Part shown: piece by piece, positions 18,869-29,039 of the stretch
Position numbering within the stretch: position 1 is the first letter of the stretch
How the letters are laid out: the number at the start of each line of letters is the position of its first letter
Assembly: GCA_030431975.1 (NCBI GenBank)
Contig: JAUIHP010000006.1
Coordinates: 204,627 to 268,626, forward strand
DNA: 64,000 nucleotides
Reading direction: 5' to 3'
Source: a bacterium
GTDB taxonomy: Bacteria > Eisenbacteria > RBG-16-71-46 > CAIMUX01
Position numbers and translations under genes: made by a program
Notes under the pieces: generated by a model
Seen by the model: the letters and a program-made list of their open reading frames with translations, nothing else
The model's database searches: none
What the model was told of the DNA's origin: nothing

Positions 18869-19837
18869 CTACGGCCGCGGCTTGACGAAGAATCCGATCG
18901 AATCGACCGCCGCGCTTCCGAAGAGTCCGATTCCGCCTTCGATATTGAAGATCGGCCGCTCGAAGTTGTCCCCGATCTGCCCGCCGAAGCCCGGTCCGCC
19001 GCCGCTCAGCTCCGGGGCGGAGCGGACCAGGTCGTAGAAGTTCTGATCCATGGCGTAGATCTTGACCTTGTAGCGTCCTTCGAAGTAGATGGCAAACCAC
19101 GGGAGGCGCAACGTCCCGTCCTCTCCTGCCAAGGGAGGCGAAGACCCGATGCGGTCCAGATCTTCGAAGTCTTCTTCCTCGAAGAAGTCGGGGTCGATCA
19201 CGTAGTCGGAATCGAGATCGAGACTGAAGATCCCGACCTGAAACGCGGGCACGTCCGGACGCTCGAACTGAGCTTCGAGAAGTCCGACGGAATAGACGAC
19301 CTCGTTCTCCTTGTAGACCTGATCCGGGAAAGTGACCTCGTCGTAGTGCGTCAGAGTTTGCATGGTCGACTCACCCGCCTCGTCGAGAATAACCCACTCG
19401 GGAATACTGAAAGCAGGCGGCGTCGTGGTCGTTGCGGTGAGCCGTTCCTCCGCCCAGGTCACGATCTCGAGATCGTATCGCGTGTCCGGCAGAACACGAT
19501 GAACACCTCCGACACCCGGGGCCGGCTGGTAGGCAAAGATGTTTGGGTTGTACCGATACTCGATAGGATCCCCCAACACTTGTCCATCCCGCCAGATCCG
19601 GACAAGAAAGCGGGCGACATCGGGGACCGTGATCTGTTCGAGTTCGAACGTGGCGTCTGGATTGGCCGTTCTCGTCAAGCGCATTGCCGGAAGTGGACGA
19701 CCGACGACCAGGAACCCATCCAGGACGAGGACTCCGACGTCGTCGGGAACCAGCAGTTCGCCCAGGTTTCGGTCGGCGGAACAGCCTCCGACGAAGAGCC
19801 AGGCGGCGAGAAGACAGGAAAGAAATCTACGCGACAC
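18869..19837 (-). CDS. DUF4249-type outer-membrane-associated lipoprotein
   Basis: A 322-residue lipoprotein with signal peptide and lipobox (AAWLFVGGCSAD). The start is GTG 19837, which has AAAGAGG six bases upstream and lies just after the TonB receptor stop. The layout (LVLDGFLVVGRPLPAMRLTRTANPD... RYDLEIVTWAEERLTATTTTP) follows DUF4249 proteins, which in Bacteroidota are encoded next to TonB-dependent receptors. It probably forms a surface partner for the receptor encoded immediately upstream (10-bp gap, same operon). The ligand is unknown. Confidence 0.75.
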   Translation of the reverse strand: MSRRFLSCLLAAWLFVGGCSADRNLGELLVPDDVGVLVLDGFLVVGRPLPAMRLTRTANPDATFELEQITVPDVARFLVRIWRDGQVLGDPIEYRYNPNIFAYQPAPGVGGVHRVLPDTRYDLEIVTWAEERLTATTTTPPAFSIPEWVILDEAGESTMQTLTHYDEVTFPDQVYKENEVVYSVGLLEAQFERPDVPAFQVGIFSLDLDSDYVIDPDFFEEEDFEDLDRIGSSPPLAGEDGTLRLPWFAIYFEGRYKVKIYAMDQNFYDLVRSAPELSGGGPGFGGQIGDNFERPIFNIEGGIGLFGSAAVDSIGFFVKPRP

Positions 19838-19847
19838 GTTTTCCTCT

Positions 19848-22181
19848 TTAGAAGTCGAACTCGACACCCAGACTCGGGATCAAGGGGAGCATCTTGAAAA
19901 CCTCCGGCATCGTCGAAAGGTCTTCGGTGTTGTACTGGACGAACCATTCGTTACGTCGACTATAGATGTTGAAGACTTGAACCATCCACTTGGCCTGCTT
20001 GCCGAACATGGTGAAATCGCGGGTCACGCTGACGTCCATCCGGTGATAGGGAAGAAGACGTGCAGAGTTGCGTTCCCCAGGGAGGACGAAGACTTCGTAG
20101 AGGTCCTCGGTCGGGTTCTGTAGAGCGTAGAGTGCTGTCGCCGGGGTGAAGGCCTGCCCCGTTCCGTAGACCAGACTCGCGCCATACGTCCACGGTCCCC
20201 GCTTCCAGGTGGCGACGGCACTGAAGTCGTTCCTTCGGTCGTACTTCGGCGGAAAGGGATCTCCCCCGTTGAGTTCGGAGAATGTGCGCCGCGTCCAACC
20301 CAGGGTGTAGCCGATCCATCCGGTCAGATTGCCGACTCTGCGTTGAGCAAAGAGTTCGACGCCGGACGCCCAGCCCGATCCGTCGGTGACGAAGAGCGTC
20401 TCTGCGGTGATCTCCTCCTGATCCGGAGTGACGCGGTTGTCGAGGACGACGAGGTTGGCCAGATCGGTGAAGTAGTACTCCGCCGTGTACTGGAACTCGT
20501 CCGAAGGTTCGTACTCGAGTCCGAAGACGATCTGTTTGGACTGCCCCGGCTCGGCGGTTTCATCGATCGGCACGTAGAAGTCACCGGCACTGAAACCCTC
20601 GGTGGTGATGAGCTGCAGATACTGATTGTAGAGGCCACCTCCGAGCTTCATCCGCCATTGGTCGTTCAGACGTTGTCCGATGGAGAACCGAGGTTCGGCC
20701 AGATAGCGATCCCCGTCGCTGAAGTACCGGCCGCGAAGTCCCGTTTGGATCCGCGTCGTCTCCGTCGCCTGCCAGTCGTCCTGAATGTAGACGGACACGT
20801 CATAGGGAGTTCGCTCGTAGTCGAGTTGTTCATCTTCGTTGAACGTCTGTTTGAACTCGAACTTGTAGGTCGACGCCAGCACTCCGGTCGTCCAGCGGCG
20901 GTTGGAGTTGAGTTCGTAGGTCACATCGGCTCTTGCCGAGAGATCGAAGAGTCGGTTGTCCACGGAGAACGGCGTCGTGAAGATCTGGACGTCGTTGTCG
21001 CTTCGGTACTCGCTCATTGACAAGCGGAAGTTAGTGAGGAAGGCGGTGGCGAAGATGTGGCTGTAGCTCGTGGAGAGCAGGGTGTTTCCCCAACGAAGGT
21101 TGATGAAGCTGTCTTCGTCCAGGTCGAAGCGAAGGTTGTCCCGTCCGTTGTAGGCCGAAACGGTGACCTGGTCGCCATCCCGCGACTCATAGAAGTACTT
21201 TCCGTTCAGGTCGTAGAAGTAGTAGGACGGGATCTCGTTGTCCTCGGTTCTGATGGCGCTGAGGAGAGGCTCGAGGAAGGTCCTGCGTGCGCCGAAGAGC
21301 CATCCGCCCCGCGAGCCCGCTTTGCCCTGCATGGTGACCCGACTCGTGATCGTGCTCAGTCCGGCGAAACCTTCGAACTCGTCGACCTTGGGATCCTTCG
21401 TTTGGATCTCGACAACCCCGCCCAGACGTCCGCCGTACTCCGCCGGGTAAGCGCCCTTGTAGAGTTTGACCCGGTCAACAAGGTCCCCGTTGAATGTGGA
21501 GAAGAATCCGAAGGCGTGAGTCGGGTTGTAGACCGGAACCTGGTCGAGCAGAACCAACGTTTGGTCCGGGCCCCCTCCGCGAATATAGAGGCCACTGGAG
21601 ATGTCAGACGCCGCCTGCACTCCGGGAAGAAGCTGAAGGCTTCGGATCGGATCGAATTCGCCGATCGACGGCAGCGCCTTGAGCGCCTCGGTGTCCAGGG
21701 AGACCAGACCCGTCTGCACTTCCTTTTCCTTGGCCAGACGATCTCCGGTCACGTCGACCGGATCGAAGGGAAGGGCGCTTTCCGACATGCGAATGTCGAA
21801 GCGGGAGACCGGCTCGGTGACCCGGACCGTGTCCGTGCGTGTCTCGTATCCGATTCGACTCGCCATGACGCGGTACGTTCCCGGTCGTAGCTTTTCGATG
21901 AGGTAGACACCGTCGCCATCACTGCTGGCTCCGCGACGTTCGTTTTCATCCGCCAAGAGGATGGCGACGACATTGACGAAGCCCAAGGCCTCCCGGGAGG
22001 CGCCGTCGGAGACTGTCCCGGTAAGGTTTGCTGCACGAGATGTGTGCGTAGCGCCCAGGGTGGTTGCGGCGATGAGCACGAGGAACGTGATGAGCCGGCG
22101 AGCTCGATTCATTCGCCGCATTGCGACAATGCGGCCCATCGCGACAGCTTTGATCGACGACATCTCGTCTGTTTCGGACAA
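19848..22181 (-). CDS. TonB-dependent receptor with carboxypeptidase-regulatory-like N-terminal domain
   Basis: A 777-residue outer-membrane transporter. After a signal sequence (RLITFLVLIAATTLGATHTSRA) comes a CarboxypepD_reg-like domain (LTGTVSDGASREALGFVNV), then the plug (LPSIGEFDPIRSLQLLPGVQAASD, LYIRGGGPDQTLVLLDQVPVY) and a 22-strand-type barrel ending in an aromatic residue (LGVEFDF). It imports a substrate with energy from TonB-ExbBD, which are not in the window. TTG 22181 is chosen because GGAGG lies six bases upstream. It is co-transcribed with the DUF4249 lipoprotein. The pair resembles Bacteroidota uptake units without a SusD. Substrate unknown. Confidence 0.93.
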   Translation of the reverse strand: MSETDEMSSIKAVAMGRIVAMRRMNRARRLITFLVLIAATTLGATHTSRAANLTGTVSDGASREALGFVNVVAILLADENERRGASSDGDGVYLIEKLRPGTYRVMASRIGYETRTDTVRVTEPVSRFDIRMSESALPFDPVDVTGDRLAKEKEVQTGLVSLDTEALKALPSIGEFDPIRSLQLLPGVQAASDISSGLYIRGGGPDQTLVLLDQVPVYNPTHAFGFFSTFNGDLVDRVKLYKGAYPAEYGGRLGGVVEIQTKDPKVDEFEGFAGLSTITSRVTMQGKAGSRGGWLFGARRTFLEPLLSAIRTEDNEIPSYYFYDLNGKYFYESRDGDQVTVSAYNGRDNLRFDLDEDSFINLRWGNTLLSTSYSHIFATAFLTNFRLSMSEYRSDNDVQIFTTPFSVDNRLFDLSARADVTYELNSNRRWTTGVLASTYKFEFKQTFNEDEQLDYERTPYDVSVYIQDDWQATETTRIQTGLRGRYFSDGDRYLAEPRFSIGQRLNDQWRMKLGGGLYNQYLQLITTEGFSAGDFYVPIDETAEPGQSKQIVFGLEYEPSDEFQYTAEYYFTDLANLVVLDNRVTPDQEEITAETLFVTDGSGWASGVELFAQRRVGNLTGWIGYTLGWTRRTFSELNGGDPFPPKYDRRNDFSAVATWKRGPWTYGASLVYGTGQAFTPATALYALQNPTEDLYEVFVLPGERNSARLLPYHRMDVSVTRDFTMFGKQAKWMVQVFNIYSRRNEWFVQYNTEDLSTMPEVFKMLPLIPSLGVEFDF

Positions 22182-22242
22182 CCTCGTCCTCCGAACCCGC
22201 CCGACTTTTCTCGCTCGTTGCTCAGCCCGGTCCTCGGGCTGC

Positions 22243-23955
22243 TTAGACCGGCAACTGTTCCAGTTCCTGAGCGACCAGATCCATCAGCTCGCCGAGAAGC
22301 TGCGGTCCCAGATCGAATTTGCACCCGGCAACCTCGAAGAGCCGGGGCGCGCCCACGCTTCCGCCCAGGGTCTGCGCCTCGAGCAGCATGGTCACGGCTG
22401 CCCGCGGATCCTTCCGGTAGTTCCGGTAGACCTGTAGTGCGCCCAGCTGTGCGATGCCGTATTCGACGTAGTAGAAAGGAACGTGGTAGATGTGGAGCTG
22501 ACGTTGCCAGCGGCGTTGAAGGACACCGTCCGCGACGTAAGAGTGGTCGAGAGGCGGCATATAGCGATCGTGCAGTTCGACGAACTTGGCGTTGCGCTCC
22601 TCATGAGTATGCTCGGGATTCGTGTAGAGCCAGTGCTGAAAGCCATCGATGACGGCGACCCAGCAGAGGATCCAAACCGTGCTTTCCCACTGCTCGCGTG
22701 CTGCCCGCTTACGATCCTCTTCGCGATCGTAGAACTGGTCGAGACTGTCGAGCATGAGAAGTTCCTGAGCCATGCTCGAGACTTCGCAGAACTCCATCGC
22801 AGCATGATCGAGCCAGATGAGCGGCTGCTCGCGACTCTGCACAGCGTGGATCGCGTGGCCCGCCTCGTGGACCATAGTCGAGAGGTCGCGCTGCAGTCCG
22901 ATGAAGTTTCCAAAGATGAACGGCCGGCGCTGCTCGCGCAACGTGGCTTGGTACGCGCCCGGCGCCTTTCCTTTGCGACTACCGATGTCCATGTTTTCGG
23001 AGAACGCATCGAAGCGGATGCCAAGTCGGGGATCGATTCGGTGGAAGAGCTGCGACGTCTTGTCTTTGAGAATGTCGACATCTTCGAAAGGGCGGAGCGG
23101 AGACCGGCCCTTTACATCCACATCCAGATCGAAAGGAGCCAAAGCGTCGACGCCGAGAGCCTCCCGACGCTCTTCGTGAATCTTGCGGAGAAGAGGCACG
23201 GCTGACTTCTCGATCGCATCATGGAACGTTTCACAATCAGATGGAGTGTAGTCCCGCCGCTTTTCTTTGAAGGCGACTTCACGATAGTCGGGAAGTCCGA
23301 CGTTATCGGCCATCGCTTTCCTGAGTTCGAAAAGCTTGTCGAACTTGTGATCGAGTTCCGTTTCAACCGTAGCCAGCTTCTCGACCATGGCGACGAATGC
23401 ACGACGCCGGAGGTCGCGGTCCGTGTTGTGGAAGAACTGCCTCATCTGTGGAGGCGTGTACTCCTTGCCATCAAACTCGATGGTCATCCCACCCATGATT
23501 TCGTCGTACTCGTGGACGATTTCTTTGACCTGGGTTTCCAACGCCACGTTCTTCTCGTCGAACAACTCGACTTGCGTCGCAAGAACCCGGTCAACCTCGG
23601 CCCAACCCGACGTTTGGACGGACCGGCGGTGGGGAGAGTCGTAATAGCGCTTCGCCAACTTGAAGTCCCACTCCGTGGTCACCGGAGCGATGTTGCGGAC
23701 GAAGTCCAGGTACTTTGCGCTTACGTCTTCGCTGATCGTGTCGCAGCTCGCGGCGATCTGGCGACGGGCGCGCTCTTCGTCGACGACGGACCGAAGTTCG
23801 CTCCAGCGAGTCAGCCACTGCTTAACGTCTTCCGGGGAATCCAGAGGAGTCTCGATAAGTCGTTCGTAGAGAGGCTTCAGTTCTTGGGCCGAGACCTCGA
23901 AATCAGCGGGGACGAAGGCGCGATTCAGAGGAGTAAGTTCGATCGTGGTCGTCAT
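22243..23955 (-). CDS. M3-family oligoendopeptidase
   Basis: A 570-residue soluble zinc peptidase. The catalytic motif VHEAGHAIH with the downstream glutamate in MEFCEVSSMAQE is diagnostic of the M3 (thimet/PepF) family, and length fits the M3B branch. It degrades short peptides in the cytosol. The start is taken at ATG 23955 (MTTTIELTPLN) with GGAG upstream; a 50-residue extension is open but of poor composition. It lies 61 bp upstream of the TonB receptor gene on the same strand and may be separately transcribed. Confidence 0.93.
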   Translation of the reverse strand: MTTTIELTPLNRAFVPADFEVSAQELKPLYERLIETPLDSPEDVKQWLTRWSELRSVVDEERARRQIAASCDTISEDVSAKYLDFVRNIAPVTTEWDFKLAKRYYDSPHRRSVQTSGWAEVDRVLATQVELFDEKNVALETQVKEIVHEYDEIMGGMTIEFDGKEYTPPQMRQFFHNTDRDLRRRAFVAMVEKLATVETELDHKFDKLFELRKAMADNVGLPDYREVAFKEKRRDYTPSDCETFHDAIEKSAVPLLRKIHEERREALGVDALAPFDLDVDVKGRSPLRPFEDVDILKDKTSQLFHRIDPRLGIRFDAFSENMDIGSRKGKAPGAYQATLREQRRPFIFGNFIGLQRDLSTMVHEAGHAIHAVQSREQPLIWLDHAAMEFCEVSSMAQELLMLDSLDQFYDREEDRKRAAREQWESTVWILCWVAVIDGFQHWLYTNPEHTHEERNAKFVELHDRYMPPLDHSYVADGVLQRRWQRQLHIYHVPFYYVEYGIAQLGALQVYRNYRKDPRAAVTMLLEAQTLGGSVGAPRLFEVAGCKFDLGPQLLGELMDLVAQELEQLPV

Positions 23956-24270
23956 GAGGAAGGCTCCATTGGAGTGGCGTTCACCGGTCCGGCGAGGTTC
24001 TGCGGAAACGAGTTCTAGAGTTTCTGTTAGGGAGGTGGGGCGGGTCAACCTAAGAGGGCTCGGAGATGCGCGGTCACGCGGGTGCGGAGCATCAGTCAGA
24101 ATCAAGCTAAGAGGCTGTGGGGCAATACTATAACCGCACCTGAGTCGGTAACTGTTCCTGGACCATCCAGGCGGGGGGAGGTCCAGATCTTGCAGGGCCG
24201 GAAAACAAACTCCTCGCCCGCATTTCAGTGGACGAGGAGTCTCTACCTAACCCTGATTGGGCAAGACCAG
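23956..24270. other. Intergenic region between the M3 peptidase and carbonic anhydrase genes
   Basis: About 315 bases. The part next to 24270 holds the intrinsic terminator of the carbonic anhydrase gene; the part next to 23955 is presumably the M3 promoter region. No RNA gene or conserved frame recognised. Confidence 0.6.
24201..24240 (-). terminator. Intrinsic terminator of the carbonic anhydrase gene
   Basis: On the minus strand an 8-bp perfect stem, ACTCCTCG (24240-24233) with CGAGGAGT (24216-24209), encloses a 16-base loop and is followed directly by TTGTTTTC. It lies about 30 bases beyond the carbonic anhydrase stop, as expected for rho-independent termination. Confidence 0.75.
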
Positions 24271-25065
24271 CTAGTGATTGCCTCCGGCGTGGTCATGGCC
24301 CTTCGAGGCATCGCCGCCCGCGTGCTGCGGGTCCTTTGGCGGATTCTTGAGAATCGATCCGAGATTCGGGTGCTCGCCGAGCCAGCGAACCTTACCCGTT
24401 TCCAACTCATAGACGGCACCGACAACCTGCACCTTCCCCTGGTCGGCCAGCTTGTGGACTCCCGGGCTGTTGGTGAGCAGGTCTTCGATCGCCTGCATAA
24501 CGTTGGAACGGACGGCAAACGGAACGAGGTCCTTGCCCTTCAACCGCGGATGTATCCGACGGGACTCCGCCACGGCCGGCTCGATGTTGTCAAGCAGGGC
24601 GGGGAGGCTGCCGTCGAGTTCAGCTCCCTCGACGACGGCGGTAACGGCTCCGCAACCCTCATGACCGAGGACCATGACAAGCTGGGTGCCGAGGTGCTCC
24701 GCGCCGTACTCGATGGAAGCGATCTGATCCGTGTCGCAGACGTTTCCCGCTACGCGAATGATGAACGTGTCGCCGATGCCCTGATCGAACACCGTCTCGA
24801 TCGGGACGCGCGAATCGGAGCAACCGATGATCGTGACGAACGGGTTCTGTCCTTTGGCGGTGTTGAAACGCCGCTGACGATCGAGGTGCGGATGCATCAA
24901 CCGTCCGGAGACGAAACGTTCATTCCCCTCCTTCAGAATTTCCTGAGCCTCACTTGCGGACACGCTGGAACTGCTTCCTGCATCAGCCGGGGACGGAGCC
25001 GTCAAGATTCCAAGAGTGACGGCTATAGGTAGAACTTGGGCGGGACGGAACAGCTTTGATTTCAA
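24271..25065 (-). CDS. Exported beta-class carbonic anhydrase
   Basis: A 264-residue zinc enzyme interconverting CO2 and bicarbonate. Zinc ligands are visible in CSDSR (Cys, Asp) and HEGCGAV (His, Cys), the beta-class pattern. The TTG start at 25065 has AAGGAG eight bases upstream and opens a signal peptide (LKSKLFRPAQVLPIAVTLG... ADAG), so the enzyme is periplasmic, less common for this class. A terminator follows. The M16 protease gene lies 176 bp upstream on the same strand. The reading frame is open for 90 further codons upstream but without a better start. Confidence 0.92.
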   Translation of the reverse strand: MKSKLFRPAQVLPIAVTLGILTAPSPADAGSSSSVSASEAQEILKEGNERFVSGRLMHPHLDRQRRFNTAKGQNPFVTIIGCSDSRVPIETVFDQGIGDTFIIRVAGNVCDTDQIASIEYGAEHLGTQLVMVLGHEGCGAVTAVVEGAELDGSLPALLDNIEPAVAESRRIHPRLKGKDLVPFAVRSNVMQAIEDLLTNSPGVHKLADQGKVQVVGAVYELETGKVRWLGEHPNLGSILKNPPKDPQHAGGDASKGHDHAGGNH

Positions 25066-25241
25066 CGTGGGTCTCCTTGCTTTGCAGGGTGGGGTCTGAC
25101 CTCCAACCCTCTCATGGCATCGTCGGGAAACCCTTATTCCTTTAGTTGCGGGAGGCAGGGCCCGCCGTCTCCGCGCGTGGGTCCTGTCTTTCGTTTTCTG
25201 AATCGGCTGGATCCGGCCATTTTCTACGGTAGGAGCTCGTC

Positions 25242-28200
25242 TTAGTCGCCCGGACCTCCTGATCCCGGCGCGAGCCAGAAGTCGCGCGGATAGATCCGGT
25301 GGAGCTGCGCCCCCGCATCGACACTTCCCAAGTACTGCTGCCACGAAGACAGCTGCGCTTCGGGCCCGATCACGAAGTAGTTTGCGTTGTGCATCGCGAC
25401 AGCTTCGGCCGAGCTGGGACCGTAGCCGGGAAGCACAGTGCCGTAGATGTCTTTCATCCGCGAAGCAAGATCCTGAGGCAGCGCCTTCGAAGCGCCGATC
25501 TCCAGAATCCTCTCCCGGAATCCGCTGACCACTTCGGGAGTCAATTCGTCGGCGTAGTCCTCGGCCATGGCTTCACCCCGCTCTTCGTAGCGGGAACCGG
25601 AGCGAATGCCGACAAACGCCTGCGCGATCGCATACTCGGCCAGGGACGGATCGTCGGGAGCGTTCTCCAACTGTTCGATGACGAACTTCAACGTTTGCGG
25701 AAGGTCCGGACAACGCTCGGCGTAGTAGAGCAGGCGGCCGACGTTTTCATTACTCCGCAGTCCGTTGGAGTAGGCAAGTCCGGCGGACCAGGTCTTCATG
25801 AACATGCTGTGCGCTCCGCCGCCCCCGTAGAGTCGCGCGGCAAGGAATCGCAGAAGTTCTTCCTCATCGCGTTCGAAGTAACTCGCGCAATCGGAGGTGT
25901 GAATATGGACACCGGCCCGTGTGCTTTCGTTGACGAGCCCGACGTAGACCGGAGCCTTTGCGCTCTCTCCCGTGATCGCACTCCGCGACGCGAGCCGTGC
26001 ATTGATCCGCGGGATACCCTCGTACTCGATTCGAGCGGAAGGCGTGGAGTCCAGCTCGGCGATCAGTTCGCCAAGTTTCTCTCCCAAGAGCGCCGTATCC
26101 TCCCGGTTTCCGACAACGAATGCGCGCGCGTTGTCCTGCCGGCGAATGAAGCCAAGCGACTCGTCGAGGCGAGCCAATGCTACGGTCGGCGGGGTCGCGA
26201 GATCCGCCACAATTCGTTCCGCGAGATAGCGCACGTCCTCTTTGAAAGCATCCGGAGACAAGTCGGCCAGGCTTCGCCTCAGATCCCGAATCGCGCCGTC
26301 GATGTGCTCGCCGGCCGATTCCGACAGCCGTGACCGGGCAGCCTTCCAAACAGCCAGGGTGCGAGTCTGTTCGTCCGCTTCCGTCAAAGCCCCTTCGGAC
26401 GGCGATTCCGACCCTTCGGCGGCGAGCGCAGTGAGAAGAGCATCGAACTCTTCCCGTGACCCCGCTTCCGGACTGGTCGCCAAGTCGAGAAGAAACGCTC
26501 GCACATCGGCGAGGTCGGACTCGTTCGCTTCCGCAAACAGCCAGCGTAGACGGAGGAGGGCGTGAGTCTGCGTGAGAAAGGACGCCGCACTGAGAAAGAG
26601 CGGATTGTCCTGCCGCCAGTAGGCATCGGCCGGATCCCGAACCCAACTCTCTTCGGAGCGTCGCATGCGATTGCGAGACGCACCCAAGGCCTGATCGATC
26701 GCGTCACGAATCTGGGGAAGGTTGGCTTCATCGTGGTTCGGGCTCAGAAGGATGGTCCGGATCCATCCGAGCGCACGAAGACTTTCCGTCTGATCGGTTC
26801 CGGATCCGCGGAAGGCAATCTCTGCCCGCTCGGTCCGAGTGTTCGTCGAGAAATAGACGTCGAGGTCGAAGATCTCCTCCTTCAAACGCCGATCCATCTC
26901 GTCGAACGAAACGCGTTTGCCATCTTCGATCGCTCCGACGCCGCGGAACAGAGTCGGCAGTCCGGCAACATAGACGAGAAGGGACTCCGGTACCGCGTCC
27001 ATGCGAAGGGCAAGTCCGGACGTGGCCGCCGTCATGTTGTCGAAGTAGGCCGAAACAAGGTGTCGTTCCGGAGCGAGCTCCACCGCATCGAAGTCGAGCG
27101 CATCGTCGAGGGTCATCGGAGGACTCTCGACGAGAGCGGGGACATCGATGCCCGCTGCGGTCTCGTCAATCTCGCGAGTCCGCTCTTCATAGTCTCCCTG
27201 GTAGCGAACGATCGCCGCGAGATCGCTTTCGACTTCGTACTCGGACCGAAGCTTGGCGGTGAACTCCTGGATGCGATCCTGGCGCGCCTGCTCACTTCGA
27301 GGAATCGCATCCGGGTCGGCCGTAGCTACGGCCACGAAGGGTTCTTTGGAAAGACCCCAATTCGAAAGAAGCTCTCCCCAGGGATTCCCTTCCGCCTGAA
27401 GGACAACCTCCGCAGAATCGAGAACCGACTTGAAGCTCAGGTCTCTGCGGAACCCGCCGACTTCGTGCAGCGCCTGCATCTTGTCGATGAGCGATGAGCC
27501 CTGTCCGCGGTAGCCGAAGCGCGGCGGAGAGTTCAACTCCGTTCGAATGGAGCGTCGACGTTGCAACAGGTTGCTTCGCGCCTGTGCCTGAAACGCCTCG
27601 AGTTCGGTGGAACCCGGTTCCCAGGCTGCCACAGTTTCCAGTGCCTGCATGACGCGGGTGCGAATGGCTCGCATCTTTTCCGGCGCGGCGGCCGATGGGT
27701 CGATGCCGCTCATGCCGATGTAGAGCGGCTGTCCCAGGTCATCGTCCAACCAACCGAACACGGAGTTGGCACCCAAGTCCATCTCGCGGGTTCGCGAATC
27801 GATGAAAATCTTGTGCAGCGTCGACGTCTGTCCGTTCGCAAACGTCCCGAGGAAGAGGCGCAGCAGTTCCTGTTGTCCCAGACTCAGATCGCGCTCCGCC
27901 GGCCACGACATCAGGTAGACACCGGGTTCGTTCGGATTCTCGTTGGGAAAGTGGGTGTGGAGCACCGATCCCATCGGGCTGGGACGCGGCTCGGGAAGAC
28001 GGTCTTTGGCCGCAGCCGGATCCGTACCGGCCTTGCCATCGGGCTCGACACGCTCCAGAACGTCAGAGAGCCGGTTCAGACACTCCTCCAGGGTCACCTC
28101 TGCACCGATCGAAACCACCGCTCCCATATTGTTCAGGTGGTGAGTGTTCGCGTGAAAGACGCGAATCTCTTCCGCCGTCAGGTCGCGAATGCCCTCCGGA

Positions 28201-28916
28201 GTTCCTCCGGCAGAGTAGGAAAGCGGATGACCATCGCCGTAGATCATCTTCCCCATCTCGAGGAAGAGGTTTCCCCACGGGCGCTCGAAGGTGCTGACCA
28301 TCTCGTTGTAGACGGTCCCCTTTTCTTCCAATCGAAGCTCACCATCCGGTCCGTCGGCGACACCCATGTTGCAGACCTCGCGACGGATCTCTTCGTCTGA
28401 GTAGTTCGGATGGAGCATGGCGTGGAGCTTGGCCTCGAAGAGATCGAAGAAGGTCTGGGATCCGGCCGCGGTGTTGAAGTGGTAGCAGGTGCGACGTTGC
28501 TCGGTGTAGGCCGAGCTGTTGCCAAGCGACATCTCTTCGAGCGACGCCACCCGACGGCCCACGGTTCCCTTTCCCAAGAGGAGATGTTCAAGAGTGTGCG
28601 GCTCGCCCTTGTCCGACGGCGGGAACGAGTTCACCCACATGAAGGCCTGGGGCAGCGACTGGATGCGAAGGACGTCCAGAACGAAGCGGGTCGGGACGTG
28701 GCGGAACCGAGCTCCGATCTCGACACCGGCCTCATTCGTATAGAGTGCTTCCGTCCGAAAGTCGGCGACCCGTTCATTCGGTTCGAGCTCCGCGAAGTCG
28801 ACTTCGGCTGCACCCGCGATCGCCGGACTCAGCAGGAACGTGATCGCGGCGACCACCCGCAACCAACGGAGCTGCGTTTTCCCTTTCAGCCGGGGCAAAC
28901 CAACATCAGTTCCCAT
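25242..28916 (-). CDS. Exported M16-family (presequence-protease/insulinase-like) zinc metalloprotease
   Basis: A 1224-residue protease with a signal peptide (LRVVAAITFLLSPAIAGAAE). The inverted zinc motif HTLEH appears near residue 105, and the downstream glutamate is probably in EEIRREVCNMG. Four homologous half-domains are expected in a chain this long, as in the M16C presequence protease/falcilysin branch, which cleaves peptides inside a closed chamber. It likely degrades peptides in the periplasm. ATG 28916 is preceded by AGAGGG; a 29-codon upstream extension is unlikely. Together with the cytosolic M3 peptidase nearby it suggests use of peptides as nutrients. Confidence 0.9.
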   Translation of the reverse strand: MGTDVGLPRLKGKTQLRWLRVVAAITFLLSPAIAGAAEVDFAELEPNERVADFRTEALYTNEAGVEIGARFRHVPTRFVLDVLRIQSLPQAFMWVNSFPPSDKGEPHTLEHLLLGKGTVGRRVASLEEMSLGNSSAYTEQRRTCYHFNTAAGSQTFFDLFEAKLHAMLHPNYSDEEIRREVCNMGVADGPDGELRLEEKGTVYNEMVSTFERPWGNLFLEMGKMIYGDGHPLSYSAGGTPEGIRDLTAEEIRVFHANTHHLNNMGAVVSIGAEVTLEECLNRLSDVLERVEPDGKAGTDPAAAKDRLPEPRPSPMGSVLHTHFPNENPNEPGVYLMSWPAERDLSLGQQELLRLFLGTFANGQTSTLHKIFIDSRTREMDLGANSVFGWLDDDLGQPLYIGMSGIDPSAAAPEKMRAIRTRVMQALETVAAWEPGSTELEAFQAQARSNLLQRRRSIRTELNSPPRFGYRGQGSSLIDKMQALHEVGGFRRDLSFKSVLDSAEVVLQAEGNPWGELLSNWGLSKEPFVAVATADPDAIPRSEQARQDRIQEFTAKLRSEYEVESDLAAIVRYQGDYEERTREIDETAAGIDVPALVESPPMTLDDALDFDAVELAPERHLVSAYFDNMTAATSGLALRMDAVPESLLVYVAGLPTLFRGVGAIEDGKRVSFDEMDRRLKEEIFDLDVYFSTNTRTERAEIAFRGSGTDQTESLRALGWIRTILLSPNHDEANLPQIRDAIDQALGASRNRMRRSEESWVRDPADAYWRQDNPLFLSAASFLTQTHALLRLRWLFAEANESDLADVRAFLLDLATSPEAGSREEFDALLTALAAEGSESPSEGALTEADEQTRTLAVWKAARSRLSESAGEHIDGAIRDLRRSLADLSPDAFKEDVRYLAERIVADLATPPTVALARLDESLGFIRRQDNARAFVVGNREDTALLGEKLGELIAELDSTPSARIEYEGIPRINARLASRSAITGESAKAPVYVGLVNESTRAGVHIHTSDCASYFERDEEELLRFLAARLYGGGGAHSMFMKTWSAGLAYSNGLRSNENVGRLLYYAERCPDLPQTLKFVIEQLENAPDDPSLAEYAIAQAFVGIRSGSRYEERGEAMAEDYADELTPEVVSGFRERILEIGASKALPQDLASRMKDIYGTVLPGYGPSSAEAVAMHNANYFVIGPEAQLSSWQQYLGSVDAGAQLHRIYPRDFWLAPGSGGPGD

Positions 28917-29039
28917 CGATCCCTCTTTCCTATCGCTTCGCATTTGAAGGTGCCTCGTCACTTTGTGGAAGCCTTCCGTCGGCCGTCTTCGGAACTGGAG
29001 CACTTGGTCAGGATGTGCTCCACCGGGACTCGGAAAACA

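Noticed and set aside
25299..26333. Large plus-strand frame within the M16 protease
   Set aside because: Antisense shadow; the M16 gene has signal peptide, zinc motif and ribosome binding site.
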